Of a stretch of DNA of 64,000 bases, positions 25,063-38,980 are shown in pieces. The position numbers were made by a program, and so were the translations under genes. Origin of the DNA: Silurus meridionalis (lineage: Eukaryota; Chordata; Actinopteri; Siluriformes; Siluridae). Location of the stretch: contig NC_060892.1 in NCBI RefSeq assembly GCF_014805685.1, forward strand, positions 8,117,990 to 8,181,989, in the 5' to 3' direction. The stretch's first letter is position 1. Every line of letters begins with the position of its first letter. A model generated the notes under the pieces. It ran no database searches. It was given only the letters and a program-made list of their open reading frames with translations, and had not been told where the DNA came from.

Positions 25063-25286
25063 AACTTTCTTTCGGCTTCTTCCATTAGGGTCGCCAAAGC
25101 GGATCATCCGTATTCATGATCTGCCCTTCCTAACGCAACCCTCCCCATTTATCCGGGCTTGGGACCGGCACTAAGAGTGCACTGGCTTGTGCAACCCTAA
25201 TGGCTGGGATTGGTTCCCTGACCGGGGATCGAACCCGGGCCGCAGCGGTGAGAGCGCCGCATCCTAACCACTAGACCACCAGGGAA
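25063..25286 (-). mobile_element. Full-length tRNA-Glu SINE with RTE-like tail
   Basis: A perfect 19-bp target duplication, GTAAAATATAAATAAATAT, flanks it at 25044-25062 and 25287-25305. On the minus strand it starts with a complete tRNA-Glu(CTC)-like head (25286-25214): acceptor 5' arm TCCCTGG, A box TGGTCTAGTGG, anticodon CTC in GGCGCTCTCACCG, B box GGGTTCGATCC. A body of about 90 bp follows, then the tail GGATGATCCGCTTTGGCGAC, CCTAATGG, AAGAAGCCGAAAGAAAG. The tail closely matches the 3' end of the RTE LINE at 6637, which suggests mobilisation by that LINE. The intact target duplication points to a young insertion. Confidence 0.9.
25214..25286 (-). tRNA. tRNA-Glu(CTC)-like SINE head (not an independent tRNA gene)
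   Basis: The 73-nt stretch can fold as a full tRNA cloverleaf with a paired acceptor stem (TCCCTGG against TCAGGGA) and intact A and B boxes. It runs directly into the SINE body with no T-run terminator, so it is best read as the promoter part of the SINE. Confidence 0.7.
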
Positions 25287-25305
25287 GTAAAATATAAATA
25301 AATAT

Positions 25306-26081
25306 GAAAGAGCCGAAATTAAAACCTTCAATGTAACAAACATTTATTCATAATGTCATTTCTTTACTCAGATAAAAAAAAAACTCTACCGAAAAAATTA
25401 TTTTTAATCAGTAAACATTTGTTCTAGTGATGCACCAAGTCTCAAATCATCACCAAAACCTGCTCTGGCAATTAAAACCATCCGTGTGAAAACATAGCAA
25501 AAGTTTCGTTTGGCGTCCTGATGATTCACGTAATTCAAAACACTATAATTACTTTAAAATATTTACAAGAATATTTTGTCTTCATGCTCTATGTTGTGTC
25601 TGGTTTCACTAATAATAAACATAAATTTGCACAAAGCATCCTGATTTGTCCTTGATTAGAATATTAAAAACTTGAAAAGCATTCATTTAAGGTGCATTTA
25701 GAACAGATAAAAAAGCCTCGGCTAAACTGACTGTACTATCCTCTCATTTAAAGCATGAAAGAAAAACTCTCCAGGTTTTTAAACAGAATCCTTAGTGATT
25801 TCGATCTCTCATGTTTGTATATACAATGCAAGTGGGACACTTACAGCACATTCAAAGCAGTGTGAAGATTTCAGTGGCTTTAAATCCGACTACAGGCCCA
25901 TTATAGGGTATAGTATTAAGCCGCAGAGCAATGCAGAGAAAAGTATTGGAACCAGGAATACAAAGAAAAGTGACATCTTTTGAGCCTATCTAGCCTGCTT
26001 GAGTTTAGTCCTTGTTTGAACTTGGATGTTTAAGTGTCTCAGAAGTGAAATTAAGATTCAAGCCAATGGTATATTACTGCG

Positions 26082-26134
<53 letters not shown>

Positions 26135-26810
26135 TTCTTATTTGTGCTCCTGTATACTTTCTATTCATCTTTTACATCCAACCTCACTTCCATCCTTTAC
26201 CCACAGAGTAATCCTCAGCATTTTTTGTCATGTATCAGTAGTGCTTTTATCCTATTTCTATATCGTTCTAACAAAAAAAAACTCTTTGTGATGTACGTGT
26301 ATATAATGTAAATGACTACAAACCTAAGGTGTAAAACTAAACCTCAAACAGTGCAGTATTTCGGTTTGATAGCTGCTAGGGCTCGACGCTGTAACAGGGT
26401 AGATTGTTTGGTCTTTTTAAGTACTGGTAAGCTTTGTTTCTGCAAGAGCACTGATGCCCTTCACATTGCCCTGACATTTATTTTCCTTTCATTTTTCTTC
26501 CTCCAGACTGCTAGCAGTGTTTCTGTCTTGGCTTTGTTAACATCCCTGCTTTGTTTATTACTCATCGCTAGATGTCCAGGTGGAAATTGTTTTTTTTGAC
26601 ACATAAACTTAATGATAAAATGATCATCTTTATAGGTGTATTTGCACAAGAGCTGCACTTTACATGAATAGTTACAATACTGTGTCATTAGTTTTGGTAA
26701 AGATGTATTTGCACTTTTCAGCATCATCGTCAAAAACATCTCTGTTTTTCTCTTTAATACAATTCCAGAGACATGTACAATAGAACATATATCAGAGCTA
26801 ATTAAGGCTG

Positions 26811-26811
<1 letters not shown>
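25306..26811. other. Unremarkable stretch with a (CT)n run
   Basis: A (CT)20 run lies at 26085-26124. No plausible exon or transposon was recognised. Confidence 0.5.

Positions 26812-26870
<59 letters not shown>
26812..26870 (+). repeat. (TA)n microsatellite
   Basis: About 29 perfect units. Confidence 0.95.
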
Positions 26871-26873
<3 letters not shown>

Positions 26874-29140
26874 GTTCTTAACAAAGCATCTATTTTCTTT
26901 GATCCTCCTGAGGCCCCTTTTGATTACTATGTGTGTACAGGAGAATACATTTATGGAGAGATTTGGCCTGGCACTAGCATCAGATTCAAATGAGATGGTT
27001 GTTAACATCTTTTTTCCATCTACTACGTTATTTTTGTTCTATGAATTAGTTCATTTATATATCTTTGCCAACTTGATCTTAGTCAGGGAAAATGCATCTC
27101 ATATCATGTTTTGGAAAAGGGAAAGAAATCAAGAGAATCCAGAGAAACCCACACAGACACCGAGAGAAATGCAATGGTACAATCAATCCTTGTAGTATGA
27201 ATGATTTCAGCAAACACATAATGTTCTGTGCTAGAGAAATCTGATTTTATATGTAAGATTTACAACAATAGAATTAAATGGCCTTTAGGACTTATTGACA
27301 GTAGTAAGATGATTCTATAAGACTGTTTTTTGTCCCTGTGAATCGTAAAAGTCTGCAAATAATCCGGTCTCGGTTCAGGTCCAATCTGCGCTCGTCATTC
27401 TTTATTTGGCCAGAGGGAGCTGAATGAATCAATAAAGCATTGCTGGGAAGTGGTGGGGAAGCTACAGTATGTGTACTGCAGGTGACCTGCTAGAGGAAGA
27501 CAGTGTAAAAGCCATTCACAATACAGTGGCTGTGAAGTTGGCTGTCTCCAGTGTGAGGACCAGTGTGTGTCTGTGTAATGTCATGCAAACCCAGCTTGGT
27601 GTGTGTTTAGATAATCAGGTGCTGGTCATGGTGGTGTGTGAGATCTTTTCCTGGATTTGCTTATAAGACTGGGCTTTTGTGTTATTGTAGTTGTTAATTT
27701 TATTGATTGTTGCTTTGAATGTTTTTAGTAATTAATTCACAGCTTGTCTAATTCTGAGTTCTAAATTTAGTATTGGACATGGCAGTCAGGAAAAATGGTC
27801 CCATACGTAGATAGCAGTATAACTGTACTGTATGATGTGGTCCAAGTACTACTTTGACTGTAAAATAAATTTCACAGACCTCCTTACCATAGATTTATTT
27901 TATGAACAGTATTTAATATGTGCAGTAATTATATAAGTAAGCTTATATGTGCAGCTTAAACAACTGAAAAGAGATAGAATTCAGGCCACAAACACATTTA
28001 TATTGACATCTTCTAAGTCCATATTCACAATATACATTCTTGCAGTAGCCAGAATGAATTTCTTACTTTGCTTTTGCGCAAATATTCATCGTAAGCCATT
28101 TAAATTCCCTCTATAAATGTTTGAGAAGGTGCCCCAGCAAAAACCTCCATGGCATGAGTTCAAGACATTTTTACTTTCATTGCCAAAAAAAGAAACATGT
28201 TTTTGTTGCTATGGGATTCAGGAACTGTTTGTTCCTGTTTGCAGATAATGAATTCACATTGCACAGGAGCACTGTAGCATAGCTTGGGTCGCGCAGTGAG
28301 CTAGCGCTAACGCAGCGGATGCTGGCATTCAACGTTATAAATATGTGTAAATGCAGTGTTGGGTTTAAGGCTCAGCAACAGCAGATTGTCCACCTTTTTG
28401 CAGTTTTTTCCCCAGTAGGATGTTATAGCTTTTAAGAAGGCAGATGTGGCATTCATGTACCTGATGAGCTTAATCAGTGCCATCTAAAAACAGAGCTGCT
28501 TTAGCATAATGGTTTAAACATTACAGGATATTAAGCCTAGTTATGGGGTAAAGAAAGAATTTCAATTGAAAACCCATACTTACCCCAATGTAGTCCATGT
28601 GTGAGTTTAAAATATAGCCATGGCTAATAATGATAGGTTTTATTTAAAGTTCATTTTTAAAAAGAACCCAGGGACGTGTCTGAAATATATATGAAAGCAT
28701 AACACTTTAAAACTAAAGGTATACTTTATACAAAATAAAGGGTGAGGCCAAATTTTGCATACAACTAGACTAAAGACGCTTAAACAAAGTCTTTACAACT
28801 TCACACGTTTCATATTATCACACATTTCCTGTGTGAAGTCAAATAGGGTATCTGATTTATTTCCATAATAGGGAATAGCTATTGTAAGATACATATTAGC
28901 AAAGTTTAAATAGATACCATATATTCAAGCTTTTATTTGCTGTATCCGATTTTATTGGCTCAAAAGTTGACACTTTGTTAGTGTGTATGGCTTTGCTTAT
29001 TAATTGCTTAAACTTGAATAAATTGGTATGGTCTTTTGCTAGCTTCCCAGAATACTTTGCTTGAACTTTTGTTCTTGACAAAAGTGGTGTAATTCAGTTA
29101 GGATTGTTCTGACATTATTTTTTATTCCACAGTATTTAGA
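26871..29140. other. No feature recognised
   Basis: Mostly single-copy AT-rich sequence. No repeats or motifs stand out. Confidence 0.45.
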
Positions 29141-29269
29141 TTCAGAGATGTGTAATGGCCACTCCAATATTGTTATTTTTTGCCATGAATACGTTGTTTT
29201 ACTTTGGAAGTTTGGATGTCTTATGGTGTTGCATTAGTATTTCTTGGTAATTTAATTTCCTCATTATGC

Positions 29270-29600
29270 GGTCTAAACTTTTACGTGCACAAGTCCACTT
29301 TCCAGTAAAACACCCCCACAATATGATGCTGCCACTGGTGGCAATAATTATGGACAAACAGTTCAGTTTGATTTTATGACTTTTGTCACAGGCTCTCTGG
29401 CCATTGCCTGATTTGTTTTTCTCTCAGTCACTGGTTCCTTTTTTGTTGTCTTGGGTATCAGTTGAACCTTAGACTAAAGTTTGTTTATTGCTGGCACTTT
29501 TTTGAATCTGTCATGACAGGTAAATGCCTTCTTCTAGTTCTAAAGTTCTAAAGTGACAGTTTCACAATATTATGATCAGAACCCTAATCACTGGGCCACC
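29270..29600 (-). mobile_element. Possible Tc1-like transposon scrap
   Basis: The minus strand at about 29310-29340 has GCCACCAGTGGCAGCATCAT. It resembles the GGS-IM segment of Tc1 transposases, and the flanking AT-rich text is similar to worn Tc1 copies. There are no ends and no open frame. Confidence 0.3.
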
Positions 29601-29689
29601 AATGCATTTGACCTGTGCTACAATTGATATTTAAACGAAAGTATGATATGCATTTTTGGCAAATTGGCCTTAGTTCTGAATGTACAGTA

Positions 29690-29691
<2 letters not shown>

Positions 29692-29759
<68 letters not shown>
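29692..29759 (+). repeat. (TG)n microsatellite
   Basis: About 34 perfect units. Confidence 0.95.
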
Positions 29760-29760
<1 letters not shown>

Positions 29761-30303
29761 ATAGTGCTGTTTGTTGAACTGGTGTCCCATGAAGGAAATA
29801 TTTCTGTCTCTTCTGAAGAGTGGCTCCAGATTAACCTCACCCATAGACTCTGGGTTTCAGTACCCTCTTGGTTTTGCACATGCTTTAATCTGAAGCTGGG
29901 CACATAAATAGGTACTAAAAAATCAGGATGGTAAAGGAAAATAATAATAAGTCAGAAGAATTTGAGCTGCAGAGGTTTAAAACTGATTTTGTGATGTTAG
30001 AAAGAGAGTGATCAAAAGGGCTCAGGCATTCCTGACAGGGCAGTGGAACAGTGACTGAATTATTGATCAATCAATCTGCTTACTAATGACACATTAAGAG
30101 CAGCAGAACAGGAAGACATCTGTCCTGTTGTTATTAAGTTGGTGCTCACCTATGGTTTTGCTTCCCAGAAGCAAGACAGGACAGATGAAGATGGAACTAG
30201 GCAGTAATGTAATTTTGTCTCTTTACCACAATTGATTAAAAAATAAAGCAATCAATATGTTGACTATTGGTTTGATTAAGTGGTATATACTGTAGAGATA
30301 AAA

Positions 30304-30660
30304 TTATAAAAATTGAAGTGTTGTCAAAATACTTGTGTGTATGGAATGAATGAGACCCTGATATTGATCCCGCAGAGGACCCCTGGTGGCAGTGGAATAA
30401 AGGTAAACAGGATAATGTTGCCTGTTAAATGTGAAACCACGTCCAGTCTGTATCATGTCAGTCCTCTCTGAAGGTTCTGCAGTGTGTTTCATGAGAAAAC
30501 GAATGCGCACTGTATCGAATAGCTCAGACAAATCCAAAAGGATAAGAATTGAAATTCGACCTGGATCAGTAGCACAGAGCAGGTCTGTCTTTGATTTCAT
30601 CAGGGTCTGTTCCCTGTGCATATGAGTCCAGCTCTAATAGACCTTTTCAGAAAGAAAACC
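30304..30660 (-). mobile_element. LINE reverse transcriptase fragment (L2/CR1/Rex-like)
   Basis: The minus-strand frame includes KTDLLCATDPGRISILIL and then LDLSELFDTV, which is RT motif A of the L2/CR1 group (usual form LDLSAAFDTV). Further on, TRGPLRDQYQG is a worn form of the GVPQGSVLG motif. There are no ends. The frame is open but motif residues are lost, so this is a relic. Confidence 0.7.
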
Positions 30661-31865
30661 AAAGCATATATCACATCAGCAAGAAGAAGCAGCATGATTC
30701 TCGGCTGAGACGTGGTTTGCTCATTTCTTTCTTCACAGATCTGACAGTTTAGAGGATCCAGCATCCGCTATGGAAACCGATACTGCTGCTGCATGTTCTG
30801 CTGAAATTTCCAGTTGTGTTTTATTTCCTGGTTTCGGAAGATTTATGAGGGAAGTCTTGCACATCTGTATTAGTGAACTGTTAGGCCTAGAGCTTGGACA
30901 AATGAAAGATGGAATGGATATGCATACACTTGGCCAGCACACAGTGGCCCAGTGTACTTTAGACTTCCTCTTTCCTCATGAACTTGACATTCTTTTTTTT
31001 CTCTTTCTCAGAAGACTATTCAAGGTCTGGAGGGTAAATCTGAGATATATGTGCATCAGTGGGGTTTTGCTTTTTAGCATTAACATTTAGCAGAACTGGT
31101 CATTTCGAACTATTATGGTACACTTTACTGATTGTGTCAAGTTCAAATCGTTTGACTGACTCCATGTAATGTATCTGTTTCCCAGACAATATTCTTATTG
31201 TGTGCAGTCCTGTGGCTTGCAATAGGGTTTAATTCTCAAATATTTTTCCTCATATTGGCTGGTATGGAAAATGTTACCGAAATAAATTCGATTCATTATG
31301 CTTTACTTTTCATCGGTCACCATTATGGGCAAACAGCAACCTGAATTCTACACCTTTTTGCTGTATAATATTACACATCTACACACATTGCATGGTAATT
31401 TATTTTATATGATAATTTAGCCTTAGTATCGTACTGCAAAAATGATGTTTACCCTAATCAATTCAGTTCATAATCAGATACTGGTTGGCAAACTCCTGTT
31501 GCTATTTTAATACATTTTTAATTGCTATTTTAAATTGCTAGAACTTCTTATAGAGGAAAAAAAATTCTGTAGTTCATAGTATTTTGCACTGTATGATAGA
31601 AAGTCAGCAACAGATGACAATTGTATATAAGGTAGGCAAATTTATATCCTGAGCTATTAATAATGAATCAGGTTTTTTATCGTGAAACCTAAACATCTAT
31701 CTCATCTTCAGCATGTCCTTTAGTTTACCACTAAGCAGTGTTTTATTGAAAACTCAATTGCTCCAGCCTTTGTCTCCGATAGTGCCCTTGGAAAAGGCAT
31801 TTAGTTTGGAAATGGATTACATTGAGTTCTAAATTGCTTGCATATTGGATAGTTTTGTATCTGTA

Positions 31866-31867
<2 letters not shown>

Positions 31868-31908
<41 letters not shown>
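31868..31908 (+). repeat. (TG)n microsatellite
   Basis: About 20 units, followed by imperfect TG repeats to 31938. Confidence 0.95.
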
Positions 31909-31911
<3 letters not shown>

Positions 31912-31939
31912 TGTATGAGTGTATGTGTGTGTGTGTGCT

Positions 31940-33530
31940 TTATGTGCCTGAAGTGCAGTTTTGTCTTGCAAAAACAAAGCATATTAGATCAAGAAGCACT
32001 TCACCAGTCTGTTTATTTCACAGACTCAATTGCGAAGTGTTTTATTAGATCTCGGTTTGCATTTGACTGATTAGCAGCCATACTTGGTGTCAAACGTGCC
32101 GTGTTTTCAAAGAGATCGAGTTTATTCAGATTGAAAGAGCAGATGTCTTTGTGAAATGTAATAATAAATAATGAATTGATCTCTAGTGTTTCAAACATGA
32201 AGATTTAATCATGTATCATTAAGCCTGCATGTGTCATCTTTCTTCTCCCAGTGTTCTGGCAACATGTTAACATGCTGATTTTACGATAGTTTTTCTTAAT
32301 AATGGGACTGGAGGATGTTTAATGTGGAAAAGATGTTCAAGTATAGAACGTATTTGGGTCTAATTGTGTTTCTTCCTGAACCGTTTAGGCAAAATGATCA
32401 TGCTTTCTCCGATATCTTTAATCTTTAAACCTTTTGTTTGAGCAAGTTTGTTCAGAACCCTATAGAATCTAGATGATGATGTGTAAGAATTAAACTAATA
32501 TAACCAAATCTATTCATTCCATCTCCTAGAGATATGCATTTGTTTGTTCAGTAAATGTTGATATGTTGAGTGGTATTTGAAATAGATCCCATCAGGAGAT
32601 TCGAGTTAAGACAAATAGCACTGATTGTTCAGACCACAGTGTATTATTTTTGGAAGATGTTTAATGAGTTCTGAAAATGCAGTGCTGCATTGTGATAAAA
32701 TCTTGGAAACTGTGCAAGTTTTCCGGACACTTTAATGTAATTAATGCATTAATTTAGAGCATTAAGCACAGATTTACCTTTCTAGCCAGATGTATTATTC
32801 ACAAAAAGAATCATAAGGGACCTAACATCAACCCCTGAGGCACACCCAGGAATTATTCTGTTACCATTAATGCCTTTTATCCGCTATATTTGTAAGGGCT
32901 TTCGTGTTCCTCGCCAAGGCCTGATCCAAATAATCTTAAGCAGTGAAGAACTCATTTCCTTCAGGAATAGATTTGAAATATAACACAGGCAGAGTCGTGT
33001 TTATGTTCTGCTGTTTATGTCCTGTAATTCTAGAATGGAAAATTAAATATTGTATATATTCTCAACAGAAAAATATCCTGACAGCCTTAACAATAATCCC
33101 ATTGACAGGTAAAGGGAATGGCACACTGTCATTGTAACAATGGGATACATTATGCAGCAAGTTGTCATTCTTCAAAGGTGATGTATTGAAAGGAGAAAAA
33201 TTAAATTTAACCAAATAGATCTAAGGAACAATGACCAAATGATGGCTAGATAACTGGCTCAGAGCATCTTCAAAAATGGCAAGTCTTGTGAAGTGTTCCT
33301 GGTATGCACAGGTTAGTACCTACTAAAGTGCTTTAAGGATCATTGATGCACATGGGTCACCCTTTAGGTCTGATTCCACAGAAGAGCTGATGTAGCACTT
33401 ATTGCACAACAAGGTCATGCTAGCTGTGATAGTGTATATATTTAATGCTCTGCCATTTAAACTTGCCTATTACAATTGATTATTAGTGCAAATAGTAGCT
33501 TTGTGCAAACTGAGAAGTGCACATATATAT
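31940..33530. other. No feature recognised
   Basis: Single-copy AT-rich sequence without exons or repeats I can support. Confidence 0.5.
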
Positions 33531-33535
33531 GTAAA

Positions 33536-33660
33536 TACGAGGTGGTATCAAAACGTTTCGAGACTAACTGGTGCTATTCTGAACACGTGTGCTACCACAT
33601 CTGCAACGAAGCCAGAGAGCTAGCTTCAATTACATTTTGGTTAATCCCTGCTGTCTGGTC
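33536..33660 (+). mobile_element. Mariner-type transposon end fragment
   Basis: Contains TACGAGGTGGTATCAAAACG, TTTCGAGACTAACTGG. I recognise ACGAGG followed by AAAACGTTTCGAGACT as the terminal repeat style of mariner elements. No opposite end or transposase frame was found. Confidence 0.4.
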
Positions 33661-34258
33661 TTTTTTTTTTTTTTTTGGCAAGAAACTGCTTCTGGAAAGC
33701 ACTGGGTTATAGGCTAATATGTTGAGCCCGTAGGAAAAAGCCAGCAGGGGATAAAATGTGACCCTCCTCGCTATATATTATGCTGTAGCCTGCTCAACTC
33801 AACCATGAGTGACATGTGATAATTGAATGTATTATATCTTTGAGCCATTATTGGAATGGAGGCTGAATGACCAAACTGCCAACAGTGGTTTTTCTCACTT
33901 TAAATACAGTACAAACTGGGAAAAATGAGTGCACATTGCAAAACAAAACAGCTGTTTCTGTGAATTTCTTTTTGTTTGGACATTGAAAAAGTACATCTTT
34001 GGTCTGATTTGAAAAATGTCAAATGTAAAATTTAAGCCATAGGGAGGTGGGGTGGGGGCGGGTGCAATTGTTGATTATCTTGCAACCAATATTGCTATTA
34101 GATATATATTAGATATGTGTTAATATATTTTATGAGTTAGGTAAATAAGTGCCATATTATCTAGTATTTGATCAGTCATATTAGAAAAGAATCACCTTTA
34201 TTACAGGACTAACCACACTGTCAACAGGGGTGTGTAATGTGAAATCCCATTCTATATT

Positions 34259-34261
<3 letters not shown>

Positions 34262-34333
<72 letters not shown>
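34262..34333 (+). repeat. (TA)n microsatellite
   Basis: About 36 perfect units. Confidence 0.95.
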
Positions 34334-34335
<2 letters not shown>

Positions 34336-34649
34336 CACCCTAAGAAAGCTTTGTTTTATTTTGATTCTCTACAATGGAGTTAGGATTGATGGCAAGCGCT
34401 ATGATTTGCATAGCTGACCTGGACCTCTCACTTATGAACTTTGCAGGAAAATGCCCAAACATGGCCATTTCAGCAAGGAAAGGCTTTGTATTTTTTTTTT
34501 ATAAGCAGTTTTCTTCATCACACCACTGACTGTAAACTTTATTTGAAAAAAGTATTCAGTACTAAAGATCTGACAACAGTAGTGTAATACTACTTATAGT
34601 ATTCTTACAAAAATACTGGTCCATTGCTGTGCTAAATTCAGACGAATAC

Positions 34650-34715
34650 AGGCGGATCATGAATACGGATGATCCGCTGTGGCGACCACTAATGGGAGAA
34701 GCCAAAAGAAGTTTA
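34650..34715 (+). mobile_element. SINE/RTE tail fragment
   Basis: GGCGGATCATGAATACGGAT, GATCCGCTGTGGCGACCACT, AATGGGAGAAGCC. This is the same tail as the SINE at 25063, in plus orientation, without tRNA head or body. Confidence 0.7.
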
Positions 34716-35924
34716 CAGGGGGGAAACAGCGAATATGTGGCCAGTCAGACTTAAGCGAGTATATTACATATAGTTTATATAAAATATTATGTTTCTCATC
34801 AAAGCATGATTTCATTACATATAAAAATTTTTGAAAAAGTTTCTAATTACTAGGCAGAATTATGCAAAGTGAGTGTGAACAAATACATTGTGAAACACTG
34901 GCAATCGACAGGAACTTTAACTCTAGTATTTCATTAACATGAATAAAATTTGTGTGGGAGAATATAATGCGCTAGTAATGTAACTGTATTTGACCTGGGT
35001 TTGATCCTCAGCTCATGTAAAAGCATGGGGTTTAGGCTTTAAACAAATCACTATCACAAGGAACTGATACATGCACAAAGTAAATTCAACAAGCTTTTCT
35101 TTACAGTGTGATTTTGATATGTATGCTAACTATCCTGGACCTAGGTATTAGCACCCTCTGCCAAACCGAATCTCATTCCAAACCTTGCCTTCTGAGCAAC
35201 TTTAGTTTTAGATTAACGGGAACCCAGTTAATTTTCACACCAAATAATTCACAGCGGTTGTATTCAGGGTTTTCTGTTTCACACTCTATTAATTAGCAGT
35301 AAGGGAATTAGCATCGCTAATCTGTTTTGCAGAGGGTCTGTATGGGAAGCAAGACCTGAGCAAATGTGGGATCTTTAAAATGAGTGATGATTACTGTGTT
35401 TATGTTAATGGAAGAAAATGAGTGTTTCTGCTTCTCAAAAAAAGCTACTTGAAGAAGCAGAAGATAACATGTGGTAAGATGGTTTGGAGCATGCAGAGGC
35501 AGTAGTGTAAAATGGAGTACAGATAAAAAGCTCAGAGTATATATATATACAAAATAAAGAATTGAAAGATGTATGAGGGTGTGGAGGGTTTGTTCTAACA
35601 GATTTTGGCTGACTTTAATTTATTTGTTTAAGGGAGGATCTGGCAAATTCTTATCTTTTTTTTAGCTGAATTACAGTAGTTCATTTAAATTGCAGACTTC
35701 ATACTTCTCACATAACATCATGAACACGCTATTTTTGTAAGGTGATAGTTGACCCGTATAATCTGTAATCACGTTCTATTTTCCCTGAATTAAAAAAACA
35801 AAACAAAATTAAACCATTATCCATCCATTAGCCCAGATGCGGGTAGGTTGGAACTCAATTACATTATTGGATATCTGTTACACACATGTGAAAAAATCCA
35901 TGCAGGGTTTATTCAATCTTTGCC

Positions 35925-36310
35925 TGTTGGGGTTTAAAAATTTACTTTAGACAAATTGCAGGTTGTTCAAAATGTAGCTGCTAAGATTTGAGTTTAGAGT
36001 CATTGCATTGGCTCCCTGTTAGATTTTGGATTGATTTTAAAACTCCTATGCTGACCTACACGGTAAGGTTCCACATTTCTTGTCACAACTTTTACACTCC
36101 AAGGCATCTCCTACCCTTTTACGTTCTATTGGTGATCAGGCTGTTTTCTTCCTATGCACCGAAACTTTAGAGATTTGACAGGCTGAATCTTTTAGTGTTT
36201 TTATGTATCTGTGTTTGTTTTAATATTTAAATTATTTTCTTTTTAATTCCTATTTTTATGCTTGGAAAGTGCTTTGAGATGCAACTTTTTAGAGTGCTAT
36301 ATGGAATAAA
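35925..36310 (+). mobile_element. LINE 3' end (L2/CR1/Rex-like), worn
   Basis: The frame at 35988 reads SLESLHWLPVRFWIDFKTPM and then LTYT. This is the conserved C-terminal segment of this LINE group (usual form LHWLPV-FRIDFK-LLTYK). It follows a worn VQNVAAR-like stretch at about 35965. The 3' region ends with GGAAAGTGCTTTGAGATGCA and GGAATAAAGATTATTATT, typical of the 3' tail of these elements. Confidence 0.75.
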
Positions 36311-38972
36311 GATTATTATTTTCCTATTTTTATTTTATTTTGTTATTGTTGTTGGTTTTAATTTTTTTATTGTTTGATTCTAACAATGGGATTACAATAG
36401 GTATATTGTATGGGCATCTTTTCAGTTTAGAGGTTACCTTTTACTTACTTTTAACAGTTGGCTACAGAAGCAGCATGAACAAGCTCTAAAAATTATTCTG
36501 AGAGTAAATAAAATGAAGTGTACACAACTTTACAGAAGTAAAAATATTAGGAAATAAATATACCTGGATTGATTTTTTACCTTCATTCCACAAAACATGG
36601 TCAAATCCTGCATTAAGAAACAAGTCACAGATACCGGCATTAATTTAGTGGAAGCACACATTTTTTAATTGTGCAGAGATTATAATTGTGTCAGGTTTCC
36701 CCTTTAGACCGATAACAAAAAAAAAAATATAAATCCATCCAAAATCTTACACAAGACCAAAAAAGTAATTACAGGACACTAAACATGCGTGGGCATAAAC
36801 TAGTTTACATTTTTCACACAATTATTGCTCTTAGTCCAGGCTAGACTGCGATTTAAGAAAAAGTTGGAGTTGAATTGATATCAATGTGTACCGTATACAG
36901 AATTTGTTAAAGGAAATGGAATCGGACCTGCATGGGCAGTCTTTTATAGACCAAGCATTGCTATGTGCTGTTATTTAAGTAAAATTGATAGTGACTTTTA
37001 GTAGAATTCACCAGCTGTTTAGAGCTACTCTGGGCAATGAAATGACAATAACAGCTGGGTTAAGGTTAGGGCTAGCTCTTCATTCTCTCCATGATGCAGA
37101 GTTTGAATGTTGGCTCAATGGCCAAAAGAGTGCTTATATTATAGGGACTCTCCAGGTATTTATATGTGATTACCCTGTGACCCACATTAAAAGGGGAAAC
37201 TCTGACAGACTGGATCACAGTACAACAATTTCCCAACTGACTCGCCAGCTGAAAAGGAGTTAATCATCGAGCTGATAGGATTTGTTTTAATATTTAAAAA
37301 TATTTGTGAAAAATATATGAAAAGTATAGTTAGTATACACTGTATATTGAGACTGTTTTTTTTTTCATTCGGTGGAATACATGCTAGCGAATTAAAACAG
37401 AATAAAGATGTTCTGTCATCTAGCAACCAGTTGGAATCCACAAAAAAAAATTTAGGAGACAATCAAGACAAATCAAGACATACAGTTTTTGTCTCATACT
37501 TTTATTATTATTTTTGAATTAGAACCAGTTTCTATATAAGCAGATCAAATGGAAACGAAACCGTGTTTTTCATATCTCTCAGGGTTATGAAATGCGTAAT
37601 CCCTCAGTTGAGTGTGTCCTTTATGCCTTCCATTTCTTAGCCCAGTATTGGAGTGACTATTGAAATAGGTCTTAGGAAAACTCTGACCATTAGACTGAAT
37701 GTTTTATTTTTAGAGAGAAGAGTTTTAGAATTGCTGAGAATTGCTCTCAGTTGAGAGGTAACAGTGAAGGACAGCAGGCACTCGCACTGTTAAACTTCAA
37801 TAGCAGCCTAATGGAAGTGTAAAAACATCACTTTTTTCGAGCTTACAAGCCACTAAATGTTTATGGCTGCACAAAGCTATGTACTTTCAGTCTAGACCTT
37901 AAAAGCAAATGTCTATACATCAATAAGTAAAAAAATTTGCAAAGAAAAAAGGAACTTTAAAACTGCTACAGTGACCCTGACCAAGATAAAGACATTTTGG
38001 GCTAAATCAAAAATCCTGAAGAATGTATAAAAATACAGTACATGTATTGTATGTATAATTTATGTACACCTATTAGCCAATAATAGCCTATTAGCTATTG
38101 CTAAATTTGTTTCTAATTTGAACAAAAAGTTATCAAGCGAACCTTATTCTAACCCTGACAGATTGAGACACCAAGCACCACAGCACAATTTTTTATTTGT
38201 CTGTCATGACCAGTGCATAATTTCTTCACCTCCTCGGGTATTAAAATACTAAATGAGAGTTGTTCCAAGTAGATGGCAAGGCAAAAGCAGTAGACAGACA
38301 CAATGTTGCTCCAATCAACTCCTGTAATATCGAATGCGATCATAGAAAAATAGCATGATTCATTCAACCGTAATATTTTAATAATGTTGTAAGTGGACTG
38401 AAATCAACTGCATGTTTCGAATTAAGCTTCAAATATGTGCTCAACCTCTCAACAAACATTTTAATCAGAATACTGGGTCTTACTAAAAAAATACATTACA
38501 CACTTTAAACAACATGATGTGTATATAACACAAATACTAATATATAATAAAATTGACTTTTCTTGCTTATCTAATGATTGAAATTACAATACAGTTATCT
38601 AACTTACAGTCTCGCCCTGAGATTAGCATTTTCTCTGCTCAGTTGCAGCAATTCTGTGTCTTTTGAACATTTAAAAACACACACATGGTATGGGGTTTCA
38701 TTTTATGGCCAATTATGACCAATGAGCAAACAAGTTGTTGTGCAAGTGCGCTATAATTACCATTTTGTCATCATGACGGTATTTTATCCTTTCATTTTTT
38801 TTAAAATGGCATCATTGTACAACGCAATACATGATACATGCACATCAGAAAAGAGCAGAACTTGAACTTGTATAACAACATAGATATATACATACATATA
38901 GCAAATGAATGAAATGTGTGTGTATGTATTTATGTATATAAATAATTTAGAATTTATTCGATTGTGTTGTTA
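36311..38972. other. No feature recognised
   Basis: AT-rich, apparently single-copy intronic sequence. No exon or transposon could be supported. Confidence 0.5.
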
Positions 38973-38980
38973 TCTATGTA

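Noticed and set aside
25214..25286. A stand-alone tRNA-Glu gene
   Set aside because: It is bounded by a SINE body and tail with flanking 19-bp target duplications and lacks a T-run terminator, so it is a SINE head.
30770..31090. 106-codon plus-strand frame starting METDTAAACS
   Set aside because: No family recognised and it lies next to a LINE relic on the other strand; most likely chance.
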